From Flectonema sp. DT1601 (Eukaryota; Euglenozoa; Diplonemea; Diplonemida; Diplonemidae), in NCBI GenBank assembly GCA_964019425.1, contig OZ025836.1, positions 248,001 to 312,000 of the forward strand: 64,000 nucleotides of DNA. Reading direction: 5' to 3'. Both the position numbers and the translations under genes were made by a program. Of the stretch, positions 20,406 to 31,653 are shown in pieces. The notes beneath the pieces are model-generated. The model was not told the DNA's origin. It ran no database searches and saw nothing but the letters and a program-made list of their open reading frames with translations. Within the stretch, counting starts at the first letter, position 1. Each line of letters opens with the position of its first letter.

Positions 20406-21974
20406 CTATTTATACGTCCCAATAGAAGAAATAATATCCTTAGAATCTGGACAGTTAGACAGAATGCTACTCGCAACAGACTCCGGTAGCTTTAGTGACA
20501 TATTTATGTGAGCAGTGCAAAGCCGTTGTACGTCTGGTGTGCTGAAACAAGAAGACATACCAGAATCGATGAGGTGATCAGAACACCGTTTAAAAACGTG
20601 AGTTGGTAAATTAGAAATAATCAGATCAGGCGCAAGTCTTACCCGAGCAACACACTCAAGCACCAGTAGTAAATCTTTCTTTGTAAATGATGATATAACT
20701 TTATGCTGTAGAATAGTCTGTAACTGAACTTTCCAAAGCCGAGGTTGCGTGATATTCATTGTTGATGCAGCAATGATAATTTGAAACATCTGTGATTTTG
20801 TTGGTTGTTTTATCAGACCTGCAGAATCCCATAAGCGTTCAGCTTTACAACGAACAACAGAACTACACCAAAGTAGAGTTGATATATCTTTGTGTCGCAC
20901 ACTGTTTATATTAATGTTGTTGAGAAGGGTGGAACAGGTATTGTAAGAACTTACCCATTTGCCTTTTGTAATTGACCTTATAATCATGACGTGTTTTGAG
21001 ACAGGTAGCTTTGCTGCGTTCGTCACCGATAGGATTTTGCGAATCTCATCGTTTGAAAAAATCTGAGTATCCACATTCATTTGTAACACCTCCGCCACTA
21101 TCTTCATCACAATTTCATTTTCACTTCGAAAAACGATTGATCGAACAGCCTCTGCTATTTCTCTATTGTTTTTATTTGTTTTACTTCTCGACAATAAAGG
21201 GATCACTTTTAAAACTGTCCTAAAATGATCAACCAAACCATCACTCAACTTAATGTCATTCTTCAAGGATAATAAAGGACTCCTTTGCTTTATCAAACGA
21301 GATAAGAAACTCAATATGAACGAATTTTTCAAAAGCTGTCTCGGAATCAATGTTATACGCCACAGTAAAAGAGTGACAGCGGGCAGATCACCTGGATCAG
21401 GGTGTTGGACAAGAAATTTGGTTCCAACTGACTCGAAGAAGGAAAGATTACCCACAGCGGCTGCAGCCACCAACGAATCACAGTAGTTGTAAGAAGTGGG
21501 ATGGTAGCTGTCTGTTTTCATAAGTGATTGGATTAGAGAAAGACAATTATTCACAAGATCTTTATCAAGGAAGTTATTATTGTGATCACTCAAGAACGAA
21601 ACAGTTCTACACAATTGAGAAACATGTAGCTTAACATCAGAAGGAGTCCTCGGATTTGGATGCTGGTTTATAATTGCTAAGATAATCAAACCTACTCTAC
21701 TAAACATTTTTTCATGGTGTACATCTGCCTTAGTAAAATCCCACAATAGGGATACCCAACTAGATGCTGTTTCACCTTGATTCCATACTTTTAATAATGG
21801 TATTGTTTTTAATTCATGTTTTGCACGTCCATCTTGAATTCTCCACTTCGTTTTGATACCCTTGACTGATCTATCAACTTCGAAGATAGTTTTAAGAGAT
21901 TTAACTTCACTTGCGGTAGCTCCGTATGGAACTTGAGAGGGATGGTTGGACAACCAACGTCGGGAAATCCGCAT
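20406..21974 (-). CDS. Helical-repeat protein, OPR/FASTK-like, probably mitochondrial
   Basis: 522 residues from ATG 21974, single exon. The N-terminus (MRISRRWLSNHPSQ) is basic, hydroxylated and free of acid, as in mitochondrial presequences. The rest is alpha-helical with repeated motifs such as DISTLLWCSSVVR and LLLVLECVARVRLAP, the style seen in octotricopeptide/FASTK-type organelle RNA-binding proteins (family trait: helical repeats that bind organelle transcripts). I do not see a clear C-terminal RAP domain. The role is inferred to be mitochondrial RNA processing or translation; any helical-repeat protein remains possible. Confidence 0.6.
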   Translation of the reverse strand: MRISRRWLSNHPSQVPYGATASEVKSLKTIFEVDRSVKGIKTKWRIQDGRAKHELKTIPLLKVWNQGETASSWVSLLWDFTKADVHHEKMFSRVGLIILAIINQHPNPRTPSDVKLHVSQLCRTVSFLSDHNNNFLDKDLVNNCLSLIQSLMKTDSYHPTSYNYCDSLVAAAAVGNLSFFESVGTKFLVQHPDPGDLPAVTLLLWRITLIPRQLLKNSFILSFLSRLIKQRSPLLSLKNDIKLSDGLVDHFRTVLKVIPLLSRSKTNKNNREIAEAVRSIVFRSENEIVMKIVAEVLQMNVDTQIFSNDEIRKILSVTNAAKLPVSKHVMIIRSITKGKWVSSYNTCSTLLNNININSVRHKDISTLLWCSSVVRCKAERLWDSAGLIKQPTKSQMFQIIIAASTMNITQPRLWKVQLQTILQHKVISSFTKKDLLLVLECVARVRLAPDLIISNLPTHVFKRCSDHLIDSGMSSCFSTPDVQRLCTAHINMSLKLPESVASSILSNCPDSKDIISSIGTYK

Positions 21975-22231
21975 TCAAAAGAACTTACTTTTTTGGCTGT
22001 AAAAAAAAACTATTATTAAAAAAAAAAAAAATAATAATAATAATAATAATCTCCTTAATACAACTCACCACAAAGTCATGTTATTTCTTCTTTTGAAAAG
22101 CTTCTGAATGAATTTAAAGGTTTGGGTAAGAATAATAATAATAAAAATAATTTTGAAGCGAAAAATTAGTTTCAGGTGAATAAAGAAACGTAACAATAAC
22201 GATGAGAAAAAACACTACAACTGCTGCGTGC

Positions 22232-22262
<31 letters not shown>

Positions 22263-22290
22263 CTACATTAGTATAATACTATGTCACCAA

Positions 22291-22328
<38 letters not shown>

Positions 22329-22420
22329 AATCTCAAATCTCAAATCTCAACAACAAAGTGAATTCATAACTTCATTCTAGTATCTTATAGACATGATTTC
22401 CTGAAAGAGTAGTCATCTCC
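21975..22420. other. Intergenic with long A/T runs
   Basis: Contains AAT microsatellite repeats near 22028, a T run of about 29 near 22234 and an A run of about 35 near 22292. No gene seen. Confidence 0.6.
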
Positions 22421-22972
22421 CTACAAGTAAAGTCTTAACCCAAGAGCAGGCATAAAGTTTAAAGTTCCGAACTTTGACGCGAAACCTGATATATGCATAT
22501 TAGTAATTGGAACGGTTTTGTAGTGTTCAGGCATCTTAAAAGGTAACGCTTTGTTTCCCTTTGGGAGATTATGAAAAACTAAGTGATCGTGAGTTGCTGA
22601 TCTGTCCGCTTCACGAGAAAGTCTATCTTGTTTTTGACCTCCCAAATGCCAAGTAATTTTATAATCTTGTTCGTAACCAGGATGCCACATGTGGACTGCT
22701 GCTGGGAGATCTTCTGCCGAGACAGTGAGAGTCTTTTTTCTAAGTTTTTTGTCTTCAGGTTCTGGATAAACTAAAAATGGAACTTTCTCATCCTTCATTT
22801 CTGAAACCCTATCAGCGAGCTTCGTATCGACAGATGTGATTACTCGTCTATGAACATCTTCTAACCATTGCTTATGGCTTTCACTTTCTCCTTTAAATGA
22901 TACAACGTGTTTTTCCATCCATTTCGCGTGAAATCCTCCTTCTTGCGACAGTGCAACTGCGCACCGTCTCAT
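22421..22972 (-). CDS. Conserved-looking hypothetical protein, 183 aa
   Basis: 183 residues, ATG at 22972, single exon. The protein is basic/acidic mixed without a signal peptide or membrane segment; notable stretches are VHMWHPGYEQDYKITWHLGG (residues about 93-112) and a C-terminal GFASKFGTLNFMPALGLRLY. The short basic N-terminus (MRRCAVALSQ) could be a mitochondrial presequence. Codon composition is normal for the window and no low-complexity sequence is present, which supports a real gene. I do not recognise the family. A dispersed repeat copy lies 50-140 nt upstream of the start (23025-23114). Confidence 0.6.
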   Translation of the reverse strand: MRRCAVALSQEGGFHAKWMEKHVVSFKGESESHKQWLEDVHRRVITSVDTKLADRVSEMKDEKVPFLVYPEPEDKKLRKKTLTVSAEDLPAAVHMWHPGYEQDYKITWHLGGQKQDRLSREADRSATHDHLVFHNLPKGNKALPFKMPEHYKTVPITNMHISGFASKFGTLNFMPALGLRLYL

Positions 22973-23787
22973 TGTATGTTATGTAATTCTGAAATTAGTA
23001 GTGAAGTTTGTATTAACGTATGTGGTCAGGGGGATTAACTGTTCGAGTTTGTATGTAAAATACAAATGTATTGTATCATAAACAACGTCAACGATAATTT
23101 AACATTAGTTCTGAACATGCGGTCAGGGGGGAAAATCAATAATATTATGTGTACTTGTTGTTCCAACCTGGTTAAGAAAAATATCATCAAAGTAATAGTG
23201 AAAAAGAAAAAGTGTTACTAAGAGTGCTTCTCTGAAACGAAAAAATGGGTAAAAAAAAAAAAACAATCGTGAAAAAGGAAAAAAAAATACGGGGAAAAAA
23301 ATGAAAAAAAAAAAGTAGATCTGGCAGAGAAGTGCACACATGTCGCCGTTACGTAATAAGGGCGCCCCAGTTAACATTGCATGAACTACATTGTTGTTAG
23401 TGGTTGGATGGCGTAATGTTTGTTGTATTTATTCAGTTTTTCGTGCTGGTTTTTTTTTTTTTTCTTTTTCTTTTTAAAGGTTTATATATTCCATTCTTTC
23501 TTTTTCGTTTAGGGTAGGGGGGATGGATTACTGTTAATTTTCTTTTTTTACTAAGAGGTTCCCACTCTTCCTCCATCCCTTTTTTTTTCTTCTTTTTTAA
23601 ATTTCTTATCCAATTTTAATTCTTGCACCTTGTAAATCCCAACTGCTATTCACAATACAATTTTTCTTTACACTTTCATTGCTTGCTGCTTTATCTTTTC
23701 TTTTTCGTTTTTTTTTCGTTTTTTTTTTTTTTTTTTCTGTATACATCTCATTAAAAAACATGAAAACATAAGGGATTTTTTTTTTTC

Positions 23788-23818
<31 letters not shown>

Positions 23819-24123
23819 GCCAGTGGGAGAAGAAAAAAAAAAACGTACGTAAAATAACGATAACGAAGCTGAGGGGAAAACAAGAAGAACCCTTCCTGAG
23901 TTTACCTTATCCTAAGCTGTTACTGCAGGAGATTTAAAAAAAAAAAAAATTAAAAAAAATTCCTTTTTCTTTCTTTCAAGACGGACAGTCGATAGCTGAC
24001 TGGTTTCGGGTTAATATTATGAAATTAAAAAAAAAAAAAAAAAAAAAAAACAGGGCTTTAGTTTCTTACCGATTCCTTCAGCAAAGACAAAAGGTAAATT
24101 ACTCCCTTGCCATACCAGTCCAG

Positions 24124-24156
<33 letters not shown>

Positions 24157-25140
24157 CATTAAAGCTAAGGAGACTGGGTTAAAAGCGTTGTCAACAAAAA
24201 GAAAGTGTTTGCTGCGAGAGAAAAAAAAAAAAAAAAAGAAGAAAAAAAAACATGGTAGAATTTGAAAAAAAAACAAAAAGAAAGCGAAACGAAAGTAACG
24301 AAATAGAAGACAACGAAAACAGTACATCCTAACCTCTGTCTTGAAGTGAACCAGCAACTGCTGATGAGCTCGATCAGTCAGCGATATGCTTGGCATTTGC
24401 AAGACAATTTCGCACTCATAGAAAAGCGGCAGCATATATGCGCGCAATGTTCTTTTTTTTTTTTTTCTTTTTTTTTCCCTCTCTTATTATTTTTGTTTAT
24501 AGTTTTTGCTCTCATGCTTTCCTCAAAAACTAAATAAAAATAAAAGGAAGTTTGAAGGCAGGAATCAGTAACCATATCCTAAAATGTGCCAAGAACAATA
24601 ACTAAAAACAATAGCCCACAATGGTGCGGGTCAAACCGAAAGTAGAATCAGAGGTGTTGAGGGAGGGACCAAAATTACGGACCTAGTACATAGCAGTATT
24701 CTTACCCAATAGGAATCATACCTAGTCAAAAGGGATTAAGGATATGAACTGATTGGCGACAACGAACTGTGTTGTGGTGAGTGTGGCTTCCTTTTTTTTT
24801 TTTTTTTTTTTTTTTCCCCTTCTTTTATGAATCATTTCCTGTTACTCAGGGTTTGCTTTCCTTTTTTTTTTTTTTTTTTTTTCAGTTTCACTTATTTTTT
24901 TCTTTCATTTTATTTTATTATTATTTTTTTTTTTTTTTTTGGTGCAGGGGCATCGGTGACTGATACCGGTTAACGGAAAGCACCCAAATTAACTTCCCCA
25001 CGCACGCAACAGTAAAACCAAAACGGTACCAAAGGAGGTAAAACCTTATGATAAGTATTATCATTTTCCAGAACTATATAAAAAGGTAAAAAGGGACGAT
25101 TCGGCAGCCGTAACCAATCAAACAATAAAAGAAAAGGAAA

Positions 25141-25176
<36 letters not shown>

Positions 25177-26653
25177 GCATTTAATCCGAGAGCTCCAAAG
25201 ATGCTCACAGGAAGATGGCAAACGTGCTGCCTTTTCGCCAACGCAAAAAAAAAAAAAAAAAAAAAAGTAAATTTTTACCCAGGAAAAGAACGCGAAAACT
25301 ACCATTTACCGACCAGTGTCCACGGCAAACAAGCTAAATCGACAGTTCTTTTTTTTTAAAGCTCCTAGGGAGTAGTAGAATAGGAAAGTAAGACTAATCG
25401 TATCAGAAATCATAAGAGGGGGGGTCAAAACAAAAATAAATACTTCTTCACACCAGTTAAAATAGACGAAATGAGATACATAAATTTTATTACCAGCCGA
25501 TGGTCGCTTTTTATTCAGCTTGAAAATACCGAGTGAAAGCATGGATTAACTTGCGACGGAACTGAATACAACTTAACTACTGTTTAATAACCCAATCGGT
25601 GAGGGGAATATTTTTTTTTTTTTTTTTTTTTGAAAAAAAAAATAACAACAACAACAATAACAAAAAGAAAAAGACAAAAAAAAAAAAAAAAAAAAAAAAG
25701 GTTACGCTTCCTCCCCGTTAAAAAATAATAATTAAAAAAATTTATAATAAAAAAAAATTTAAAAAAAAGAGGCTGTTACCTAAACTGTACCAAAAAATGA
25801 CACTTCATATTTTTTTTTTTTTTTTTGCAGAAATTGTGTCCCTGCATTCCGCATTTCGAGATTGGCATCGTGTTATATGCGGAAATAACAAAAGAGTAAA
25901 TTGATACTTTTCTTTGAGGTGAAAAGGGGGTAGAGAAAGGGAAAGGGGGGGAAAAAAAAAACACTTCACTTATTAACTGCGTTTTAATTTTTTTATAAGA
26001 TCGGCTTCTTGTTTTTTTTGTCTTTCTAGGGATTCGTTATTACTTGTTTTCATTCAGACAGTGGGGTAACACAAGCGGCCCACAACCATTTCCTTTTGGT
26101 AGCCTTTTTTTCTCCCCTCTAAATTTCTTTCATTATATTTATTTCTTGTTGGCTTCTTTCCTTCTTCATTCGAACTTTGGCTATGCCAGCCCCAATCCGC
26201 AGGGGGGGAAAACTACGGGGAAAGGGTTTGCCCAAGGTTAAACGTTATTTTTGTTTGTTTTTTTTTTATCGATACTGCCACGAGATCAATAAACCATAAA
26301 AAGAAAAAGAAATTAAATTAAAGAAATAACACTGTACTGCAGAGAACGGGATACTTTGGAAAGGGAAGAATTTCTTTTTTTAGTGCAAACATCTGCTGGG
26401 TGAAAGAACATAATGGTACTCAGCTTCACGGATGAGGACTGTTCAAGTTAACATAAAAAAGTTTTTTTTTTTTTGGGGGGAAAACAGAATTTTGAGTATT
26501 TTTTTTTTTTTTTTTTTTTTTTATTAAAAAAAAAAGGGGGGAGTGATATGGGTGGCCAGCATATTAGAACTATTTTTTTATTTTTTTTAAATTATGTGTT
26601 TCAGATTTTTTTTTCTCCCATTAATTTTTTTTTTTTTCTTCCAGCGGATGAAA
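22973..26653. other. Gene-free, homopolymer-rich region
   Basis: About 3.7 kb with no credible gene on either strand. It is built of 50-250-bp islands of mixed composition separated by A or T runs of 12-35 (for example A29 near 23790, A28 near 24130, A33 near 25143, T23 near 26500). The islands around 24541-24790 and 25780-25970 are the longest without runs. Short frames here are all poly-Phe/poly-Lys products of the runs. No tRNA, 5S or snRNA signature recognised. Confidence 0.6.
23025..23114. repeat. Dispersed repeat, copy A
   Basis: About 90 bp matching 38286-38374 at roughly 90% by eye (shared GTAAAATACAAATG and TAATTTAACATTAGTTCTGA blocks). Lies upstream of the 183-residue gene. A weaker third copy may lie at about 38085-38145. 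Confidence 0.75.
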
Positions 26654-27654
26654 CTACTGACCCTCGCTCATTGGTGGCATCGACGATCCGTTCTGCTGGT
26701 GGAGAGAGTCTCCGATTGTTCCCGGCTGAGAGTTTCCGTTACCTCCAATATTGTGAAGTGGAATTACTGTTTTAGTTGATTATTCGAATGCAAAAAAATA
26801 ATCCGAATCAAAGTTGACTATTCAATAAAGAAAAACATACATCCAGCTGGAACTTCCTGGTACTGAACTTGGTGTGGGATCTGCTGTCCCTGCTGTTGTT
26901 GGATTGACTGTCCCTGAGGGCCAAGCGGAGCTGCCGCTGTCTGTCCGTTTGGTAACTGAATTAACTGAACAACCATCTGACCACCACCTCCTGCTGCGTT
27001 CTCAGCCTCAGCTGTGAGTATTTGTTATTGAAAACTGTTATTGTGACTACATCAGTCATTTAAAAATTAAATGTAAATTAACATACGAATCATCGGTGGA
27101 TTTGGTGGTCTTGGAGCACCCTTTGCGTATCCTCCTGAAGGTCCAGTCACCTTAGTAGCACGAATACGACCAGGAGCAACCTGGAATGACTCGTACTCAA
27201 CCTCAGAACCTTCCATTAGGGAGCGGAATCCCTGGGCGTGGATGACGCTGTGGTGAACGAAAACGTCATCACCTCCTTCGACAGGCTGAATGAATCCGTA
27301 TCCCTTTTCAAGGTTCCAACGCTTAACAAGACCTCTTTGAACTCTCTTGTCAGGTTGCATGCCGAGACCTCCGAATGCCTGAGCTAGCTGCTGAGTACTA
27401 GTTGGATCCTGAGTAGAAGGCATCATAACAACATATTGACCTCCTTGTCCCTGAGTGATAGCATTTCCTCCCTGAGTACCCTGAGTAAGAACAAACTGCT
27501 GCTGTCCTCCCTGAACGTAGTGAACTTGCTGACCTCCCTGTCCCTGCTGCTGCTGTTGTTGCTGCTGCTGCTGTTGCTGTCCCTGCTGCTGACCAAACTG
27601 ACCGTACTCCTGCTGACTTTGTCCCCCTTGTTGCCCCTGCTGAATGCTGTGCAT
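26654..27654 (-). CDS. Y-box / cold-shock domain RNA-binding protein (3 exons)
   Basis: Exons 27087-27654, 26841-27011 and 26654-26766 join in frame (introns 75 and 74 nt, both GTATGT...ACAG) to give 283 residues. The N-terminus is Gln/Gly-rich with an uninterrupted polyQ tract (about 12 residues). The cold-shock domain is at about residues 108-175, with RNP1-like KGYGFIQP and RNP2-like DVFVHHS, the nucleic-acid-binding surface of the family. The C-terminal exons encode a Gln/Gly-rich tail ending [11 protein letters not shown]. Family role: single-stranded RNA/DNA binding, mRNA packaging and translational control. The start at 27654 is the first ATG after a possible splice acceptor (TTCAG) in the leader. 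Confidence 0.88.
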
Positions 27655-27826
27655 AGTATGTCTGAACTTAAAAACGAAAACGAACAAGAAACGAACCTGA
27701 ATGAGAAATGATATAAACGTTACCTTTTTTACTAACTAATATAAAAAATTAAACCGAAATAACATAAAAGAGATAATTTATATACATCTGTGTAAATGAA
27801 ACAAAACCAAAGAGAATAAAACATGA

Positions 27827-30775
27827 TTACAACAAAGGAATGTCATCGAATAAGGAAGGTATGTCATTCAGACTTGTAATGTCCCAAACTCCAACTATTA
27901 GATCAACGAGATCACCAACAACTGTTGGGAAAACTTCAAACTTTGGACACGCAGGTAGAGCTGTTCCGACGTGTGCAACAGCCGTGTATGTCGGTCTCCA
28001 CACAGACGTGTTAAAGTGAATTGGAATGGAAGATTTCATGCAAGTACACACCCATGAAAGAAATTTGTGTAATAATTTTTCTACACTCTCTCCTGCACAT
28101 GCTACCTCACTTAGAAAAAAAGGTTTCAGAGAAGACAATAAAATTAAATCCATCACGACAGCTCTCAGCTCTGATGCAGTTTTCGACGAGCATCCTTCTC
28201 TACTGAGACCGTCAGTATGAAGAACCTCAACGTCCGTCAATGAAGAGGTATTGAAACAAGGTGCTAATAACGCATTCCTCAATAAAGGACTCACATGGTT
28301 TGGACAAACACCACACGATAAGAATAATCTCTTACTAGCATCAGAACTATAAAACAACATATCAATAATTATCATTGCCAAACTCCTCAAGTCTTCACTG
28401 TTGTCACAGTTATTTCTTTGACAAGGACACCAATGAAGCTTGAAATAGTATCCTGAAGCGATCCGAAAGACAATTATATCTGAGCTTTGAATCACATGAT
28501 AGTGCCCAACACTAGAGAGATACTCAGCAGCAGAAAATACATCCCTCATAAATGAGAATAAGAAATCATAAGTAGCTGTTGGTTTTTGATCCACAATTTC
28601 TTCAGAATCAGATAGCAAATCAGAGAGTAACTGAAGACGAAAAGTGTCATCATCGTTTGTTGTATCATAGTCACACATATCTATAACTGTCTGTAAATGA
28701 TTTGAGTCGTCGATATCATCCAATAAAAGAGTTCTAGATGTTGTCCACTTCGATAATATATTATCCACAGACATCCCAGTGATGCCATCTGTAGTAGGTA
28801 ACTGTTGTTCAGTGATGATATAAAAAACTGTATGAGGACCTCCTTCAATATCCACCGAAGGCAAATCAGGCAACACCGGAACACATTCCACAGCACTCCA
28901 TGCAATGTGATTGATTAGATTGCTATGCCATAATACACAGCGTTGTTGTACTTCGTATTTTACTCTTTCGATTTCTGATCCTCCGTTGTCTGTTCCAGTA
29001 CTGAATATACACTTAACAAGAACTAAATCTCCTTTATAAATACCATTATAGAAAACAGTATTATTATAAGTCGGTTTAGTTGGATTATCAGACAGCTGAC
29101 ACAGTAATGTGATTAGTGTGGATCGTCTGAAACTAGCAAACTGAACTGGATGAAGAATCGATCTGAATAGTTGACTTGGGATCAGTGATGAAGATAGGAC
29201 TGGGAGTTTATTTCTTAACGATGAGATTTGTTCTTCGATGGTATGGATGTTTATTAGTGTGGTTGAATCATACGCAGATTGCTCCATCACAGCACGTAGC
29301 ACTGCCGGTGATGATATTACCATTGCTAACCCCGCATCCTCAGTAACTGCATCACAGAATCTCAAAACGGTCACCACTGCTTCTTGCAATGCTATTTTAC
29401 ATTGTCTCGAATCAGATGATGTATTATAATACTCAATCGCTTCCAATACTGTGTCAAGAAGATACGAACCAACCGGAACACTGAGAGGTTCCTCCAACAA
29501 CAAAGATCCCATTGAAACAGTCAACATATTTTTAATCATCTTTATCACATATGTTCTTAATTTCCAGTTTCCCGGGTATGCTGTTTTGCTAGAGCTTATT
29601 AATGTTCCCAAAGGAGAAACCCATTTATTACCGATTATGGAAGAGTGTGTAAAAGGATATAAAGAGACATAAGAAAGTAATCTCGCAGAGTCGCATAATA
29701 AGTGTTCGTTTGGAACATCATTTTGAATTCCTCTTAACAAGTAAGACAGGTTGATGTGGTTGTTAATAATTTGTAATTTGCTTGAAACTGTCGGTGTTTT
29801 CAATAACGATAAATATAAACATTTCAAAGCCAAGCCTCTCACAACACTATTCGATTCATAACAGCAAGCTATTTCTAATATTCTACTTACGAGACCCGCC
29901 TTACAAACCGAAGAGTGAGGACGAATTTCTTTCAGAATTTGAACCAAAACTCTTAATGACAATCTTATAGTACTTGGACTGAGCAAATGACGTACAAAGA
30001 TAGCAGCACAAAGCTGTAGTCCTTGTTGGGACATAAATTGTGTTATTGCCCAACTTTCTGATAACCACTCCGGAAGAGCTGCTAAGACGACATCAATAAA
30101 TATCGCGTCTCCGATGTAGTCGTCTACAGTTGATAGAAGTTGTTCAAGTTTTATGGCGTTGTTGACTTTAGAAGTTGTGTAGACAGCTGAAAAGACATTT
30201 CTTGCTTTTTTAAATTCCTTTATAAGACTGTGTCTTACAACCTCTTCTTCACTTACAACAGATGCAGCATAGGTACGGCCTTGGTCTACTTGCGCGAATG
30301 TAGATCGCTTGTTGTGTAGAAACCACTGATGAAAGTTCTGATGACCACCACTCATAATTCCGTTAGAAAGACTACCGTCAGTCAGGTAGATTTTGGAGTC
30401 TACTGGTGGTAATTTCTTTTTTGGAAGGATCGATTTTTGATTTTTATCTTCAAACACAGAAGAGTCAAGACCAGGTGCCCTTTCGTAAAACCTCTCCGGC
30501 AACCGTGAAATTTTCCCATCTTGCAAATCCCTCCATCCCCGAACAGCCATGAGAGATAAACTTTTAGATCTTGGAACTGGAACACCATTCTTATCGCTTA
30601 GCTTCATAAGATTCGTTCGTATCCCTTTCTTCTTTTTCTTAGCTGTTAAACGATCACTTCGCTGTCTGTAATATTCGTCTGATAATTCAATGGAAGAACC
30701 CACCTCTGCTCTTTTGAATGACAGCCCTCGACGGCAATCTACGTCAGTCACTTCCCATGAGATTTCTGTATCCAT
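27827..30775 (-). CDS. Large helical-repeat protein with C-terminal pseudokinase-like domain
   Basis: 982 residues, single exon, ATG 30775. The basic N-terminus (TAKKKKKGIR) precedes a long helical region (about 150-560) of ARM/HEAT flavour. From about 565 the order of a protein kinase fold appears: glycine-loop/VAIK region VFYNGIYKGDLVLVKCIF, an alphaC-like EVQQRCVLWHSNLINH, hinge-like TVFYIITE, then AAEYLSSVGHYHVIQSSDIIVF where HRDxKxxN should be, FKLHW at the DFG position, and DLRSLAMIIIDMLF like helix F. The catalytic Asp of HRD and the DFG Asp are not present, so I infer a pseudokinase scaffold. The kinase assignment rests on motif order only; the ATP-site Lys seems kept. Confidence 0.6.
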   Translation of the reverse strand: MDTEISWEVTDVDCRRGLSFKRAEVGSSIELSDEYYRQRSDRLTAKKKKKGIRTNLMKLSDKNGVPVPRSKSLSLMAVRGWRDLQDGKISRLPERFYERAPGLDSSVFEDKNQKSILPKKKLPPVDSKIYLTDGSLSNGIMSGGHQNFHQWFLHNKRSTFAQVDQGRTYAASVVSEEEVVRHSLIKEFKKARNVFSAVYTTSKVNNAIKLEQLLSTVDDYIGDAIFIDVVLAALPEWLSESWAITQFMSQQGLQLCAAIFVRHLLSPSTIRLSLRVLVQILKEIRPHSSVCKAGLVSRILEIACCYESNSVVRGLALKCLYLSLLKTPTVSSKLQIINNHINLSYLLRGIQNDVPNEHLLCDSARLLSYVSLYPFTHSSIIGNKWVSPLGTLISSSKTAYPGNWKLRTYVIKMIKNMLTVSMGSLLLEEPLSVPVGSYLLDTVLEAIEYYNTSSDSRQCKIALQEAVVTVLRFCDAVTEDAGLAMVISSPAVLRAVMEQSAYDSTTLINIHTIEEQISSLRNKLPVLSSSLIPSQLFRSILHPVQFASFRRSTLITLLCQLSDNPTKPTYNNTVFYNGIYKGDLVLVKCIFSTGTDNGGSEIERVKYEVQQRCVLWHSNLINHIAWSAVECVPVLPDLPSVDIEGGPHTVFYIITEQQLPTTDGITGMSVDNILSKWTTSRTLLLDDIDDSNHLQTVIDMCDYDTTNDDDTFRLQLLSDLLSDSEEIVDQKPTATYDFLFSFMRDVFSAAEYLSSVGHYHVIQSSDIIVFRIASGYYFKLHWCPCQRNNCDNSEDLRSLAMIIIDMLFYSSDASKRLFLSCGVCPNHVSPLLRNALLAPCFNTSSLTDVEVLHTDGLSREGCSSKTASELRAVVMDLILLSSLKPFFLSEVACAGESVEKLLHKFLSWVCTCMKSSIPIHFNTSVWRPTYTAVAHVGTALPACPKFEVFPTVVGDLVDLIVGVWDITSLNDIPSLFDDIPLL

Positions 30776-31193
30776 ATTTTGTTTCTCTTTCAGTTAGTTC
30801 TGAATATAAATATCATAAAAGTAATAAATAACATTACATAACTACCATGACTTGTTTGCACCAAAACAGGAGAAGGAAGCGCCTTTAATGGTACAAACAC
30901 AAAGTTAGGGAAACAAGAGCGGAAAAAGGACTCACAGGTAGGTGGGAATCCTATTGTTTTATTTGAAAAAAATTTAATAAAAACAAAAAAATTTAAAAAA
31001 AAACTGAAAAAATACTCGTAAATTAAGCTATACAAGGCAGGGGAAGGTAGTTTCCTAGCCTCGTAAAACTTCTAAGGAGTGGTTGCTTATAATTTTAACC
31101 AACCCAAATAAAAATAAATAATGTTACCGAATTCTGCTTTTAATGTTCTTTTTTTTTTATTTTTCTTTTTTTTCTTTACAGACTATAGACCCT
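30776..31193. other. Intergenic
   Basis: Spacer between the MAPEG stop and the pseudokinase gene start, AT-rich with T runs near 31150. No gene seen. Confidence 0.5.
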
Positions 31194-31653
31194 TTAGTCG
31201 GTGACTTCAATGCAACCCTTGATAGCCATGGCCATATTCGCACCAATAGCAACAAAGAAGCAAAGAGAACGTATAAAACTCAGGGGTCCTCCTTCGACAG
31301 CGAGATAAAAGATGTTGTACAAGAATCTTGCAACAAGAACAATAAGACAGCAAGTGTTTACAAATTCTGGCTTAACTCCTCCGGATGCAGCAGCCAACAC
31401 AGCTCCCACGAATAGAATAAAAGTTTCCCATCCATTTTGATGAGCTGCGACTGCTCTTCGTACAAAAGCTGCGTCTGCGTTGTCTGACTTCATGAATTCC
31501 TCGGTTGTCTTTCTTGGTTCGACATTGGCTTCAGCTGCTCCATTAACAGAAAGGATCTTTCTCACCCTAGCGAAGTGAGGAATCAGGATCAACACGACGT
31601 ATATTGGCATTCCGAGTACAGCCATGACATAGGTTTCTTCCCATTTGGACATC
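31194..31653 (-). CDS. MAPEG-family membrane protein
   Basis: 152 residues from ATG 31653. Four hydrophobic segments (about 8-28, 75-95, 98-118, 128-148) and the family signature around RRAVAAHQNGWETFILF (Arg...His-x-Asn-x-x-Glu) identify the membrane-associated eicosanoid/glutathione metabolism family, which includes microsomal glutathione transferases. Expected to sit in ER or outer membranes and use glutathione; the substrate cannot be told from sequence. The leader has an A15 run 4 nt before the ATG. Confidence 0.88.

Noticed and set aside
23123-26779. Short frames rich in Phe or Lys in the homopolymer region
   Set aside because: They consist of translated A/T runs, show no domain and have no consistent start context; one plus-strand frame overlaps the true last exon of the Y-box gene.
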